NCBI RefSeq assembly: GCF_050942215.1 | Contig: NZ_CP192056.1 | Location: forward strand, 5,332,001-5,396,000 | Direction of reading: 5' to 3' | Source of the DNA: Sphaerimonospora sp050942215 | GTDB taxonomy: Bacteria > Actinomycetota > Actinomycetes > Streptosporangiales > Streptosporangiaceae | Length of the DNA stretch: 64,000 nucleotides | Part shown: one piece after another, positions 41,468 through 51,366 of the stretch | Layout of the letters: every line of letters begins with the position of its first letter | How positions within the stretch are numbered: position 1 is the stretch's first letter | Position numbers and translations under genes: made by a program | Notes under the pieces: model-generated | Told to the model about the DNA's origin: nothing | Seen by the model: only the letters and a program-made list of their open reading frames with translations | The model's database searches: none

Positions 41468-43244
41468 ACCCAGATTTGCCCAACTCCCCCGACCCGTACT
41501 TTGCCGTGCCGTGCCAGCTCTCCCAGAGGGCGGCGTACGGGCCGCCCGCCGCGACCAGTTCATCGTGGGAGCCCAGCTCGGTGATGCGGCCGTCCTCCAC
41601 GACCGCGACGCGGTCGGCGTCATGCGCCGTGTACAGCCGATGGGCGATGGCGATCACCGTACGGCCCGCCAGCACGGCGGCCAGCGACCGCTCCAGGTCC
41701 CGGGCGGCACGAGGATCGATGAGCGAGGTCGCCTCGTCGAGGACCAGCGTGTGCGGGTCGGCCAGCACCAGCCTGGCGAGCGCGAGTTGCTGGGCCTGCG
41801 CCGGGGAGACCACCTGTCCACCCGAACCGACCAGGGTGTCGAGTCCTCGGTCGAGGGCCTCGACCCAGTCCCGGGCGTCCACGGCCGTGAGGGCACGCCA
41901 GACGTCGGCTTCGGCCGCCTCCGGCCTGGCGATCAGCAGGTTCTCCCGGATGGAACCGCGGAACACATGATGCTCCTGGGTGACCAGCGCGACCTCACCT
42001 CTGAGCTCGTCGATCGGCAGTTCCACGAGCGGGACGCCGCCGACCGCCACCACCCCGGTCCTCGGGGCGTGAATGCCCGCGAGTAGACGGCCGAGCGTGG
42101 ACTTGCCCGCCCCGGATGGACCCACCATCGCGAGGCGCTCACCCCGGCGCACCTCCAGGTCGACGCCGTGCAGCACATCGCGGTCCTCCCGGTAGGCGTA
42201 CCGCACATCGGTGGCCGTGAGATCCTTCCCGTCGGGGCGGGCCGACCCGGGCGTCCGGTCCTCCGGCACACCGGCCACGCCCAGGAGCCGCGCCATCGAT
42301 GCGCCGCCGACCTGGAGCTCGTCCACCCACGACAGCAACCGGTCGAGCGGATCGACGAGCTGCTGGACGTACAGCGTGGCGGTGGTCACCTGCACCAGAT
42401 CGACCCAGCCTTCGATGTAGAACAGTCCGCCGATCAACAGGGTCGACACAACCGGGATCACATAGCCGATCTCGATCGCGGGGAACCAGACCAGGCGCAG
42501 GCCCAGGGTGTAACGCTCCGCCGCGAGCGATCGGGCGATGTCCCGGTCGGCCCGCTCATGCCTGCGCCGCTGCAGCCCCAGAGCCTCGATCGTGCGGGCG
42601 CCGTCGACGGTTTCGGCCAGTCCCTCCGTCATCTCCGCGTACGCGGCGTTCTCCCGCAGATAACCGTCCCTCGCGCGGTTGAGGTACCACCGGGTCACCC
42701 CCCACAGCAGCGGCACGGCGATCAGCGCGGGCAGAGCCATCATCGGGCCGACCAGGACGACGGCGCCGACGATGAACACGCCGGTGACCACGGCTATCAG
42801 CGTCTCGGGCACGGCATGCCGCACCGTGCGGGACAGGGCGTCGACGTCCCGTGAGGTCCTGGTGATCAGGTCGCCCGACCCCGCTCCCTCCACGGTCGAG
42901 AGCGGCAGGCCGAGCACCTGGCCGACGAAGTCCTCACGCAGCTCGGCCAGCACCTTCTCACCCAGCCTGGACGAGGCGAGGACCGCGAACCTGATCAGCA
43001 CGGCCTGCGCCAGCACGAAGCCCGCGATGGCGAGCGCGACCACGTCCACGCGGACGTCGCCGGCGCCGTCGGCCACGTCCTGGACCAGTCCGCCCAGCAG
43101 CCGCGGCGTCACCAGCCCGGTCACCGCCGCGAGCGCGTGCAGGCCGAGGGCCAGCACGAGCTCGCGGGGATGCCGCAGCATGAGCCGCCGTGCGTAGGCA
43201 CGCACCTGGGCCCGGTCGGCGACCGGCAGGATCTCCCGTGCCAC
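41454..43244 (-). CDS. ABC exporter half-transporter with intact Walker A but altered signature
   Basis: A 596-residue ABC half-transporter (six membrane helices about 1-310, NBD about 345-580). The NBD has Walker A GPSGAGKST, Q-loop VTQEHHVF, Walker B TLVLDEATS with the catalytic Glu and H-loop AIAHRL, all normal. The LSGGQ signature is replaced by VVSPAQAQQ. GTG 43244 is chosen because GAGAGGAGAAC precedes it and the previous gene ends two bases earlier. With the next entry it should form one heterodimer in which only one composite ATP site is complete. Substrate unknown; it forms an operon with the questin-oxidase-like gene. Confidence 0.9.
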   Translation of the reverse strand: MAREILPVADRAQVRAYARRLMLRHPRELVLALGLHALAAVTGLVTPRLLGGLVQDVADGAGDVRVDVVALAIAGFVLAQAVLIRFAVLASSRLGEKVLAELREDFVGQVLGLPLSTVEGAGSGDLITRTSRDVDALSRTVRHAVPETLIAVVTGVFIVGAVVLVGPMMALPALIAVPLLWGVTRWYLNRARDGYLRENAAYAEMTEGLAETVDGARTIEALGLQRRRHERADRDIARSLAAERYTLGLRLVWFPAIEIGYVIPVVSTLLIGGLFYIEGWVDLVQVTTATLYVQQLVDPLDRLLSWVDELQVGGASMARLLGVAGVPEDRTPGSARPDGKDLTATDVRYAYREDRDVLHGVDLEVRRGERLAMVGPSGAGKSTLGRLLAGIHAPRTGVVAVGGVPLVELPIDELRGEVALVTQEHHVFRGSIRENLLIARPEAAEADVWRALTAVDARDWVEALDRGLDTLVGSGGQVVSPAQAQQLALARLVLADPHTLVLDEATSLIDPRAARDLERSLAAVLAGRTVIAIAHRLYTAHDADRVAVVEDGRITELGSHDELVAAGGPYAALWESWHGTAKYGSGELGKSGYVHQ

Positions 43245-43246
43245 GC

Positions 43247-44974
43247 TCAGTTCTCCTCTCGGATCACACTGGATCGGTAGCCGGACGAGATGGCGAGCAG
43301 CTCCCGATGGCCGCCCTCCGCTCTCACCTCGCCGTCCTCGACGAACAGGACGTGGTCGGCCCGGTCGAGGACGAGCGGGCTGGTGGTGCAGACGAGCGTC
43401 GTACGGCCCGCGCGGGCCTTGCCGAGCCGGTCGGCGATGCGCGCCTCCGTGTGCGCGTCGACGGCGCTGGTCGGCTCGACCAGGATCAGGATCTCCGGAT
43501 CGGCGAGCAGCGCACGGGCGAGCCGCAGCCGCTGCCGCTGGCCTCCGGAGAACTCCCGCCCGGCCTCCGCCACCTCGGCGTCCAGCCCATCGGGCAGGGC
43601 CGCGACGATGTCCTCGGCGCACGCGTCGTACAGCGCCCGCCGTACGTCCTCGTCGGTGGCCGTCCCCCTGACGTCCAGCTCGTGGCGCAGCCGCCCGGTG
43701 AACAGCCTCGCCTCGTTGTCGGCCACCACGATGTGCCGCCGCACGAACGCGACCGGGAGCTCCGCGAGCGGCGTCCCGCCGAGTGTCACCTCGCCCGGCG
43801 CGTACCGGCCGAGCCGGTCGACGATCGCGATCGCGTCCTCCGGCACGGCCGCGGCCAGCGCGGTGAGCCGGCCGGGCCGTACGGCGACGCCGGACTCCTC
43901 GTCGACCAGCACGCCGTCGGACGGCCTGTCCGGCGCGGGCGGGTCCTCGCGGGGCGTCTCCCGGAGCCCGGGGGCGTCCTGGATCTCCGGCTCCATCGAC
44001 AGGACGCGGCACACGCGGCGTGCGGCCACGTGGCCTTTGGTGATCTTGTCGGCGGCCTCGGTGAGCGTCCTGATCGGGGCGATCAGGAACACCGCGTATC
44101 CGTAGAAGGCCACGAGCTGACCGACGCTGACCCTGCCGTCCAGCGCGAAACGCGCGGCCAGCCAGGTCACACAGGCGATGAGCAGGCCCGGCAGCAGGAT
44201 CTCGGCACCCGCCAGCATCGAGTCGACCGAGGCGACCCGGACGCCCGCTCGCCGTACACGCTGCGACTCCTCCCGGTAGCGTGCCGCGAACACCTGCTCG
44301 CCGCCGATGCCGCGCAGCACCCGCAGGCCCCCGACGATGTCCGCCGCCCGCGTCGCCAGCTCGCCCTGGAGATCACGCTGTCGGTTCTGCCGTCTGTGCA
44401 GCGGACGCAGCAGCGGACCCACCGCCACCGTCGCCAACGGCACGCCGACGAGCACGACGACCCCGAGGGGCGGCGAGGTGGCGATGAGGATCACCGTGAC
44501 CGCGGTGATGGCCACGACCGCGCCACTGCCTCGCAGCAGGATTTCCATCGAACCGCCGAGGTGTTCGATGTCGGAGTTGCCGACGCTGACCACCTCGCCG
44601 GTGGACAGGCGTTTGGGGAGCGTGGCACCCAGCCGGGTCGCCTGCCGAGTGGTGACCCGCACGGTTCGATAGGCGGCCGACAGCCAGTTGTACACGGCCA
44701 TGCGATGCCGCAACGCGCCGGTCACGGCCTGTACGACACCGAGGCCCAGCACCGCCGCCGACCACCGGACGAGCGACCCGGCGTCCTTGACGATCAGCGC
44801 GTCGATCGCCCGGCCGAGCGCCGCGGGAACGAGGGCCTGACCAAGCCACCACACGACGGCGAAGCCGATTCCGATGATGAGGAGACGTGCTTGACCGCGC
44901 GCCAGCCACCAGAGATAGCCGATGGGGCCGCGGACATCCGGGATGCCGGGATCACCGGCGACTGGGGAGCGCAT
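43247..44974 (-). CDS. ABC exporter half-transporter with degenerate Walker motifs
   Basis: A 575-residue half-transporter (membrane domain about 15-320, NBD about 350-570). Its NBD has no P-loop: the place of Walker A reads RLTALAAAVPEDAIAIVDRL with no GxGKS/T. Walker B is LILVEPTSAVD (first Asp replaced by Val, Glu kept), and the H-loop His is Thr (VCTTSPLVL). The signature EFSGGQRQRLRLARALL is intact. It cannot bind ATP normally by its own P-loop but can supply LSGGQ to its partner. The ATG at 44974 follows the family start; a larger upstream frame is rejected. The promoter lies at 45062-45090. Confidence 0.88.
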   Translation of the reverse strand: MRSPVAGDPGIPDVRGPIGYLWWLARGQARLLIIGIGFAVVWWLGQALVPAALGRAIDALIVKDAGSLVRWSAAVLGLGVVQAVTGALRHRMAVYNWLSAAYRTVRVTTRQATRLGATLPKRLSTGEVVSVGNSDIEHLGGSMEILLRGSGAVVAITAVTVILIATSPPLGVVVLVGVPLATVAVGPLLRPLHRRQNRQRDLQGELATRAADIVGGLRVLRGIGGEQVFAARYREESQRVRRAGVRVASVDSMLAGAEILLPGLLIACVTWLAARFALDGRVSVGQLVAFYGYAVFLIAPIRTLTEAADKITKGHVAARRVCRVLSMEPEIQDAPGLRETPREDPPAPDRPSDGVLVDEESGVAVRPGRLTALAAAVPEDAIAIVDRLGRYAPGEVTLGGTPLAELPVAFVRRHIVVADNEARLFTGRLRHELDVRGTATDEDVRRALYDACAEDIVAALPDGLDAEVAEAGREFSGGQRQRLRLARALLADPEILILVEPTSAVDAHTEARIADRLGKARAGRTTLVCTTSPLVLDRADHVLFVEDGEVRAEGGHRELLAISSGYRSSVIREEN

Positions 44975-45057
44975 GACCGTTCCAGACTCGCAAGATCGCA
45001 GGTGAGCGGGCAAATGGTTTTCTCGCCGCCCGCCGGAGCCGGGCTCACCGGAGGCTG

Positions 45058-45104
45058 CGTCAACATAGGTTGACATTCGATCAGTGTCAACGTAGGTTGA
45101 CATC
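45058..45104. promoter_or_regulatory. symmetric divergent promoter with twin GTCAAC-N4-GTTGAC operators
   Basis: Two palindromes lie in tandem, GTCAAC-ATAG-GTTGAC (45059-45074) and TGTCAAC-GTAG-GTTGACA (45085-45102), 27 bases centre to centre. The same bases form a promoter each way. Plus: TTGACA 45070-45075, 17 bases, TAGGTT 45093-45098, with start expected at the ATG 45105 (leaderless). Minus: TTGACA (plus 45085-45090), 17 bases, TATGTT (plus 45062-45067) driving the ABC exporter. Each operator covers the -35 of one promoter and the -10 of the other, so one regulator can silence both. Confidence 0.8.
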
Positions 45105-45341
45105 ATGAGCGACACGGCGAAATTGGCCACGGACGCCGGAAGCCGCGACCCGGCGGTCGGCCTGCGTGCCGTACGGGCACTGCGACTGCTGGTGGAGCGG
45201 CTGGAGGCGCTCCAGGTGGAGAACGCACGCGAAGCGGGGTGGTCCTGGCAGGACATCGCGCTGCTGCTCGGCGTCTCACGCCAGGCGGTGCACAAGAAGT
45301 ACGCGGGCGGGCGAGGACTGCTGAGACGGGAGAAGGAGTAG
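45105..45341 (+). CDS. small helix-turn-helix protein
   Basis: A 78-residue protein. A helical N-terminus (LRAVRALRLLVERLEALQVENAREAGWSW) is followed by the helix-turn-helix WQDIALLLGVSRQAVHKKYAGG, with S-R-Q-A-V as recognition helix. It is the small HTH partner found in many actinomycetes in front of a Clp-N protein. It likely binds the twin operators just upstream and represses itself and the divergent ABC exporter. The start codon is at the expected transcription start; the stop is two bases before the Clp-N gene. Confidence 0.85.
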   Translation: MSDTAKLATDAGSRDPAVGLRAVRALRLLVERLEALQVENAREAGWSWQDIALLLGVSRQAVHKKYAGGRGLLRREKE

Positions 45342-45343
45342 CG

Positions 45344-45901
45344 ATGTTCGAACGGTTCACCGAGGACGCCAGGCAGGTGGTCAAGGGCGCCCAGGAGGAG
45401 GCCCGGGGGCTCCGCCACACCCATATCGGCACCGAGCACCTGCTGCTCGGCCTGCTGCGGCGGCCGCAGATGCTGTCGGCACAGGTGCTGAACGACCACG
45501 GACTCGACCACGGCCACGCGATCACCACGATCACGCGTCTCCTGGGCACCTCGACCGGAGACCTCGACGCCGACGCGCTGGAGACGATCGGCATCGACCT
45601 GTCGGCCGTACGGGAGAAGGTCGAGGCGGCCTTCGGCCCGGGCGCCCTCGACCGTCCGCCCGGCCGGGACCGGCGCAGGGCGCTGCTCGGCGGACGCCAC
45701 ATCCCCTTCACCTCCCGGGCCAAGAAGGTCCTGGAACTGTCGCTGCGCGAGGCTCTCGCGATGAAGCACAAGGACATCCGGGACGGTCACATCCTGCTCG
45801 GCCTGCTCCGGGAGGGAGAGGGCCTGGGCGTGCGGATCATGACCCACTCCGGCGTCGACCCGGCCTCGCTGCGCGCCGCCCTCAGAACCCGGCTGGGCTG
45901 A
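45344..45901 (+). CDS. Clp N-terminal (double Clp-R) domain protein
   Basis: A 185-residue protein with two copies of the Clp R repeat: FERFTEDARQVVKGAQEEARGLRHTHIGTEHLLLGLLRRP (about 2-75) and HIPFTSRAKKVLELSLREALAMKHKDIRDGHILLGLLREGEG (about 110-180). The ATPase domains of ClpC/ClpB are absent, so it is a free substrate- or adaptor-binding module. GGAGAAGGAG precedes the ATG. Coupled to the HTH protein, it may bind it and present it to the Clp protease, or sense misfolded ligands and relieve repression. Function of this pair is not established. Confidence 0.88.
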   Translation: MFERFTEDARQVVKGAQEEARGLRHTHIGTEHLLLGLLRRPQMLSAQVLNDHGLDHGHAITTITRLLGTSTGDLDADALETIGIDLSAVREKVEAAFGPGALDRPPGRDRRRALLGGRHIPFTSRAKKVLELSLREALAMKHKDIRDGHILLGLLREGEGLGVRIMTHSGVDPASLRAALRTRLG

Positions 45902-45912
45902 CTTCACCGAGT

Positions 45913-46104
45913 GTGATCGCAGGAAAGATCCGTTTTAGGAGAGCCGGGATGCGTAACGGCGTCGTGCACGGATATTTCAGCGTGGACTGGAAGATCGTCT
46001 ATAACGTCGCGACAAAGAACGTGCCCGAGTTGGAGCCGCAGGTGCTTTTCCTGTCGCGTCGGCTCTACCCGGAGATCTCGGCCAGGTTGGACCAGCAGGG
46101 CTGA
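45913..46104 (+). pseudogene. C-terminal remnant of a HepT-like HEPN toxin
   Basis: The frame encodes RRAGMRNGVVHGYFSVDWKIVYNVATKNVPELEPQV, closely resembling the end of the HepT/DUF86 family, including the R-x4-6-H RNase motif in RNGVVHGYF. About half the usual length (about 110 residues) and the partner MntA nucleotidyltransferase gene are missing. A good Shine-Dalgarno sequence (AGGAG) precedes an internal ATG at 45949, so a 51-residue peptide could still be made. Confidence 0.65.
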
Positions 46105-46146
46105 GGAAGCGCAGGCCGTAAGTCCCAAGATTTACGGCTCACCCCA

Positions 46147-47088
46147 TCAGCGGGCGTCGTCGCCCTGGCACATCGCCATGGCCGTACGGTCACGCCAGCG
46201 GGTCTCACTACCGGAGAGATCCGCCGGGGGAAGCACGATGAGGCGGCAGGCGGGCACGTCGTGCCGCAGCCGCACATTTGCCCGGCCCCCGGGGATCTTC
46301 CGACGCGTCCCGGAGGCGGCCGGACCGGCCGGTCGCGCCATGGGTGGCCGCGGTGGCCCTGTCGGTGGCCTTTCCAGTGGCACCGCCATGGCGATCGCCG
46401 TGTCCGTCGTCGAGACGGAGATCTCCACCGGCACCAGGTGAACGCCGTCCCGCCGCACTCCGGCGCCCTTGAAAACCCCTCGCACCAGGACGCCCGCGAG
46501 GCCGTACATCAGGTGGAGCCATCCGTGTATGTGGTGCTCCTGAAGCCCGGCCACCCGCAGATCGGGCAGCCCGAACCGGGACATCCCAGTGGTCTCCAGA
46601 CCATAGCGCCCACCGTCATCCAGGCAGACGTCGACGCCGGCCCAGTCCACAACCGGAAAAGTCTGCGGCGACGTCGACGTTCTCGGCCGCCAGTCCGGCG
46701 GCAGGAGGGCGGCCCGCCCGGTGTCGAGGAGCACGCCGCCGGTCAGCTCCATGATCTGGTCGACCGCCCCGGCGGTGGCCCGGAGGTGAACCGGCGGCCA
46801 CCCGGACGCTGCGGCGCATGTGACGGCCAGGTGCGCGTCCGTGCGCTCCAGGAGCACCCCCACGAGCGGGTCCACCTCGGGTGAGCAGTGCGGGCACCTC
46901 AGCCGTGAGACGGTTCTGGCGAGGGCGGGATCGCGGGCGTCGATCTCCGTCAGCCGGAGGTCGACGCCGTCCGGCAGGCCGTCTCGCAGCCGGGCGGTCT
47001 CCTCCACAGACAGGGATCGTTCCGGCGCGGCCACCACCAGTGTGGCGCTCACCGAAGCGGGGACGGACAGCGGGATTCGGGGGGCCAT
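46147..47088 (-). CDS. hypothetical protein
   Basis: A 313-residue soluble protein with no family I recognise. Its N-terminal half contains alternating strands and helices and a CPHCSPEVDPLVG pair of Cys (near 66) that could bind metal. The middle has VDQIMELTGGVLLDTGRAALLPPDWRP and VDWAGVDVCLDDGGRYGLETTGMSRFGLPDLRVAGLQEHHIHGWLHLMYGLAGVLVRGVF, with a HHIHGWLH His cluster. A disordered Pro-rich linker (about 243-268) precedes a short final domain. It stands alone between gene debris on both sides. Confidence 0.55.
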   Translation of the reverse strand: MAPRIPLSVPASVSATLVVAAPERSLSVEETARLRDGLPDGVDLRLTEIDARDPALARTVSRLRCPHCSPEVDPLVGVLLERTDAHLAVTCAAASGWPPVHLRATAGAVDQIMELTGGVLLDTGRAALLPPDWRPRTSTSPQTFPVVDWAGVDVCLDDGGRYGLETTGMSRFGLPDLRVAGLQEHHIHGWLHLMYGLAGVLVRGVFKGAGVRRDGVHLVPVEISVSTTDTAIAMAVPLERPPTGPPRPPMARPAGPAASGTRRKIPGGRANVRLRHDVPACRLIVLPPADLSGSETRWRDRTAMAMCQGDDAR

Positions 47089-47206
47089 GGCATGCCTTCC
47101 TGTGGCAGGAACGGAAGGCCCACATTCGCAGCCGCCGTACCCCCGCCCCGGCCCGAATGCCGTTCTGTGGAAAACTCTCCGACCGCGTTCCCCGGGCGGC
47201 CTCCGG

Positions 47207-47420
47207 TCAGGCGTCGAGGAAGACGGAGGTGTCGAGGATGAAGTCGACCGGCGCGGGAATGTGCGGTTTCTCGCCCGACTTCACCCGGGTGACGGTCCGG
47301 TAACCGTCCTCAGACGGGTCGGTGTGCACACTGATCATCTTGGGCTCGGCTTCGGGATCGACGATCAGCAGGAGCGGCACCCCGCCACGTGCGTCGATGC
47401 CGGCGTGAGCCGTAGATCGC
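47207..47420 (-). pseudogene. C-terminal remnant of a Uma2-like (DUF820) endonuclease
   Basis: On the minus strand the frame encodes HAGIDARGGVPLLLIVDPEAEPKMISVHTDPSEDGYRTVTRVKSGEKPHIPAPVDFILDTSVF, ending at a stop at 47207-47209. This resembles the end of the Uma2/PD-(D/E)XK-type family (strand with VDP, then V-H-x-D ... Y-x-x-V ... P-V-D-F). The catalytic half is not present upstream, so it is a truncated relic. The exact 5-prime limit is not defined. Confidence 0.5.
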
Positions 47421-47482
47421 CTCGGCTCACGCCGGATCCCCCGGGACGCCTACGCCGCCCCCGGCCGCGCCCCGCGACCGGG

Positions 47483-48409
47483 TCAGTACCTGTACCAGGT
47501 CGCGGCGTAGCGGTTCCCCCGGCCCGGGACGTACTCCCCGTCGATGCCGATCGGGTAGAAGCCCCGCTTGCCGTAGTAGTCGTGCCGGTTCTTCAGCTGC
47601 GACTGGCTCATGCCGTACCGGGTCCACCACTGCCCGGCCGCCCGGTGGAAGACCGCGCTGTAGGTGCCGTCGGGGGCGACGACGATCTGCCTGGGGAAGT
47701 ACCCCTTCTTCTCGTTCGTCTTTATGATCTTCTCCAGCTTGGCGGACGTGTAGCCGGTGACCCAGCCGTGGCCCGCCCTCGACTGGTGCCAGATCGCGGC
47801 GTACCGGGTGTCGGAGGCCGTGCCGTGCGCGGAGAGCGAGACCAGGGCGAGGCCCTTGGCCGACTGCTGCTTGTCGATCTTCTTGAACTTCGCCGCCGTC
47901 ATGCCCCACTGGGCCTGCCAGCCGATGTTCCGCTTCTCGAAGACACCGGCGAACACCGCGCCGTACCCGCCCCCGGAGGCCGAGATGATCGTGGGCGCGT
48001 AGCCCTTCTTCCGCAGGCTCCTGAGCTGCTTCTCGTACGTCTTCGCGGTGAGACCGTCGAGGCACCACCACGCGGGGCCACCCGTCTTGACCCACACGGC
48101 CGACAGACGAGAGCCGGTCGCACTGAGGGAGATCGGACGATAGCCCTTCTTCTCGAGCTGCTTGCCCTTCTTACGATGCTGCGCGGTGGTGTATCCAGAA
48201 TACGTGTAGTAGGCCGGGCGGCCCATCGCCGCCAGGCTCATCGGTGCGAGAGCCGCACTCGCCGTCGCCGCCGGCACCACCGCCGCCGTCGCCGAGGCGG
48301 GGACCGGGGTCATCGTCATGGACAGCGCCAGGCCGACCGCGAGCGTCCCCGTGCCCAGCCTGCGCATCACGGTGCCGGGCGTCTGCTTCGTACCTGTCGA
48401 AGGTTTCAT
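47483..48409 (-). CDS. secreted protein with tandem BTRD1-type repeats
   Basis: A 308-residue secreted protein: signal peptide about 1-40 (LAVGLALSMTMTPVPASA) and then five repeats of about 50 residues, each with a Tyr/Trp-containing strand, a charged helix (KKGKQLEKKGYRP, KKKGYAP, NEKKGYFP, YYGKRGFYP) and an S-x-S/T-x-x-x-L/Y-x-A-V-W/F strand. This is the bacterial tandem repeat domain 1 pattern seen in polyglycine-hydrolase-like proteins. No enzyme domain is fused, so it is a repeat-only binding protein. The ATG at 48409 is chosen; GGGAAT-GA-ATTCCC lies immediately before it as a possible operator or hairpin. Confidence 0.75.
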   Translation of the reverse strand: MKPSTGTKQTPGTVMRRLGTGTLAVGLALSMTMTPVPASATAAVVPAATASAALAPMSLAAMGRPAYYTYSGYTTAQHRKKGKQLEKKGYRPISLSATGSRLSAVWVKTGGPAWWCLDGLTAKTYEKQLRSLRKKGYAPTIISASGGGYGAVFAGVFEKRNIGWQAQWGMTAAKFKKIDKQQSAKGLALVSLSAHGTASDTRYAAIWHQSRAGHGWVTGYTSAKLEKIIKTNEKKGYFPRQIVVAPDGTYSAVFHRAAGQWWTRYGMSQSQLKNRHDYYGKRGFYPIGIDGEYVPGRGNRYAATWYRY

Positions 48410-48587
48410 GGGAATGAATTCCCACAGCAAAGGTCAGGAGTCAACAGATATTTGTTCTTCCGCTATTCGTTCTTCCGCGCCCCCTCCCCAGCGGACACGT
48501 CGTTCGTCACCCGCCCGGCGGGATCTCGGCGGCGGCGGCAGGGCCGGTACGACGGCCGGGGCCGGGAGGAACACCACCGACGGAAAA

Positions 48588-48623
48588 GAGGCGTGCGCCG
48601 TAGATCTGTACGGCACACGCCTC
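48588..48623 (-). terminator. rho-independent terminator after sdhB (first operon)
   Basis: GAGGCGTGCGCCGT (48588-48601) and ACGGCACACGCCTC (48610-48623) form a 14-bp stem with one G-T pair and an 8-base loop, followed on the minus strand by TTTT. It is 45 bases after the sdhB stop and is the most classical terminator in the window. Confidence 0.88.
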
Positions 48624-48667
48624 CGGTGGGAGTCACCGGCGTCACCCGGCCGGGCACTCCCGCCCGG

Positions 48668-49405
48668 TCACTTGGACGCCCTCAGGTAGTCGGTGTTCAT
48701 CTGGGCGATCGCGTCGAGCGGAATGCCCTTGGGACAGACCGCCGTGCACTCGCCGGTGTTGGTGCAGCCGCCGAAGCCCTCGGCGTCCATCTGCTCGACC
48801 ATCGCCTTGGCCCGCGAGGCGCGCTCGGGCTGCCCCTGGGGCAGCAGACCCAGGTGGGTGATCTTGGCGGCGGTGAACAGGGAGGCCGAGCCGTTCGGGC
48901 AGGCGGCCACGCACGCGCCGCAGCCGATGCAGGTGGCCGCGTCGAACGCCGCGTCGGCCGCGTTCTTGGGCACCGGGATCGAGTGGGCGTCGGGCGCCGA
49001 ACCGGCCGGAACGGAGATGAAGCCGCCGGCCTGGATGATCCGGTCGAACGCCGACCTGTCCACCACCAGGTCCTTGATCACCGGGAACGGCGCGGCCCGC
49101 CACGGCTCGATGGTGACGGTGTCGCCGTCCTTGAAGTGCCGCATGTGGAGCTGGCAGGTGGTCGTGGCGCGCTGCTCACCGTGCGCGACGCCGTTGATGA
49201 CCATGCCGCACATGCCGCAGATGCCCTCACGGCAGTCGTGGTCGAAGGCGACGGGCTCCTCGCCGGCCAGGGTCAGCCGCTCGTTGAGTACATCGAGCAT
49301 CTCCAGGAAGGACATGTCCGGCGACACGTCCTCCACCTGGTAGGTCACCATGCGACCGCGGTCCTCGGGGCCGTTCTGGCGCCAGATCTTCAAGGTCAGG
49401 TTCAT
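48668..49405 (-). CDS. sdhB: succinate dehydrogenase iron-sulfur subunit (operon 1)
   Basis: A 245-residue protein carrying the 2Fe-2S cluster (CREGICGMCGM ... TTTC), the 4Fe-4S set CIGCGACVAACPN and the 3Fe-4S set CTNTGECTAVCPKG, all complete. It passes electrons from the flavoprotein to the membrane quinone site. Start ATG 49405 lies 11 bases after the sdhA stop; an upstream extension of the frame is rejected because the family begins MNLTLKIWRQNG. The gene is the last in a CAB operon and ends at a strong terminator. Confidence 0.95.
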   Translation of the reverse strand: MNLTLKIWRQNGPEDRGRMVTYQVEDVSPDMSFLEMLDVLNERLTLAGEEPVAFDHDCREGICGMCGMVINGVAHGEQRATTTCQLHMRHFKDGDTVTIEPWRAAPFPVIKDLVVDRSAFDRIIQAGGFISVPAGSAPDAHSIPVPKNAADAAFDAATCIGCGACVAACPNGSASLFTAAKITHLGLLPQGQPERASRAKAMVEQMDAEGFGGCTNTGECTAVCPKGIPLDAIAQMNTDYLRASK

Positions 49406-49416
49406 TCCGCGCCCGC

Positions 49417-51362
<1,946 letters not shown>

Positions 51363-51366
<4 letters not shown>

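Noticed and set aside
43247..45907. A single 886-residue fusion of the ABC half-transporter with upstream sequence
   Set aside because: The N-terminal 310 codons are antisense to the HTH and Clp-N genes and cross the divergent promoter; the family start is at 44974.
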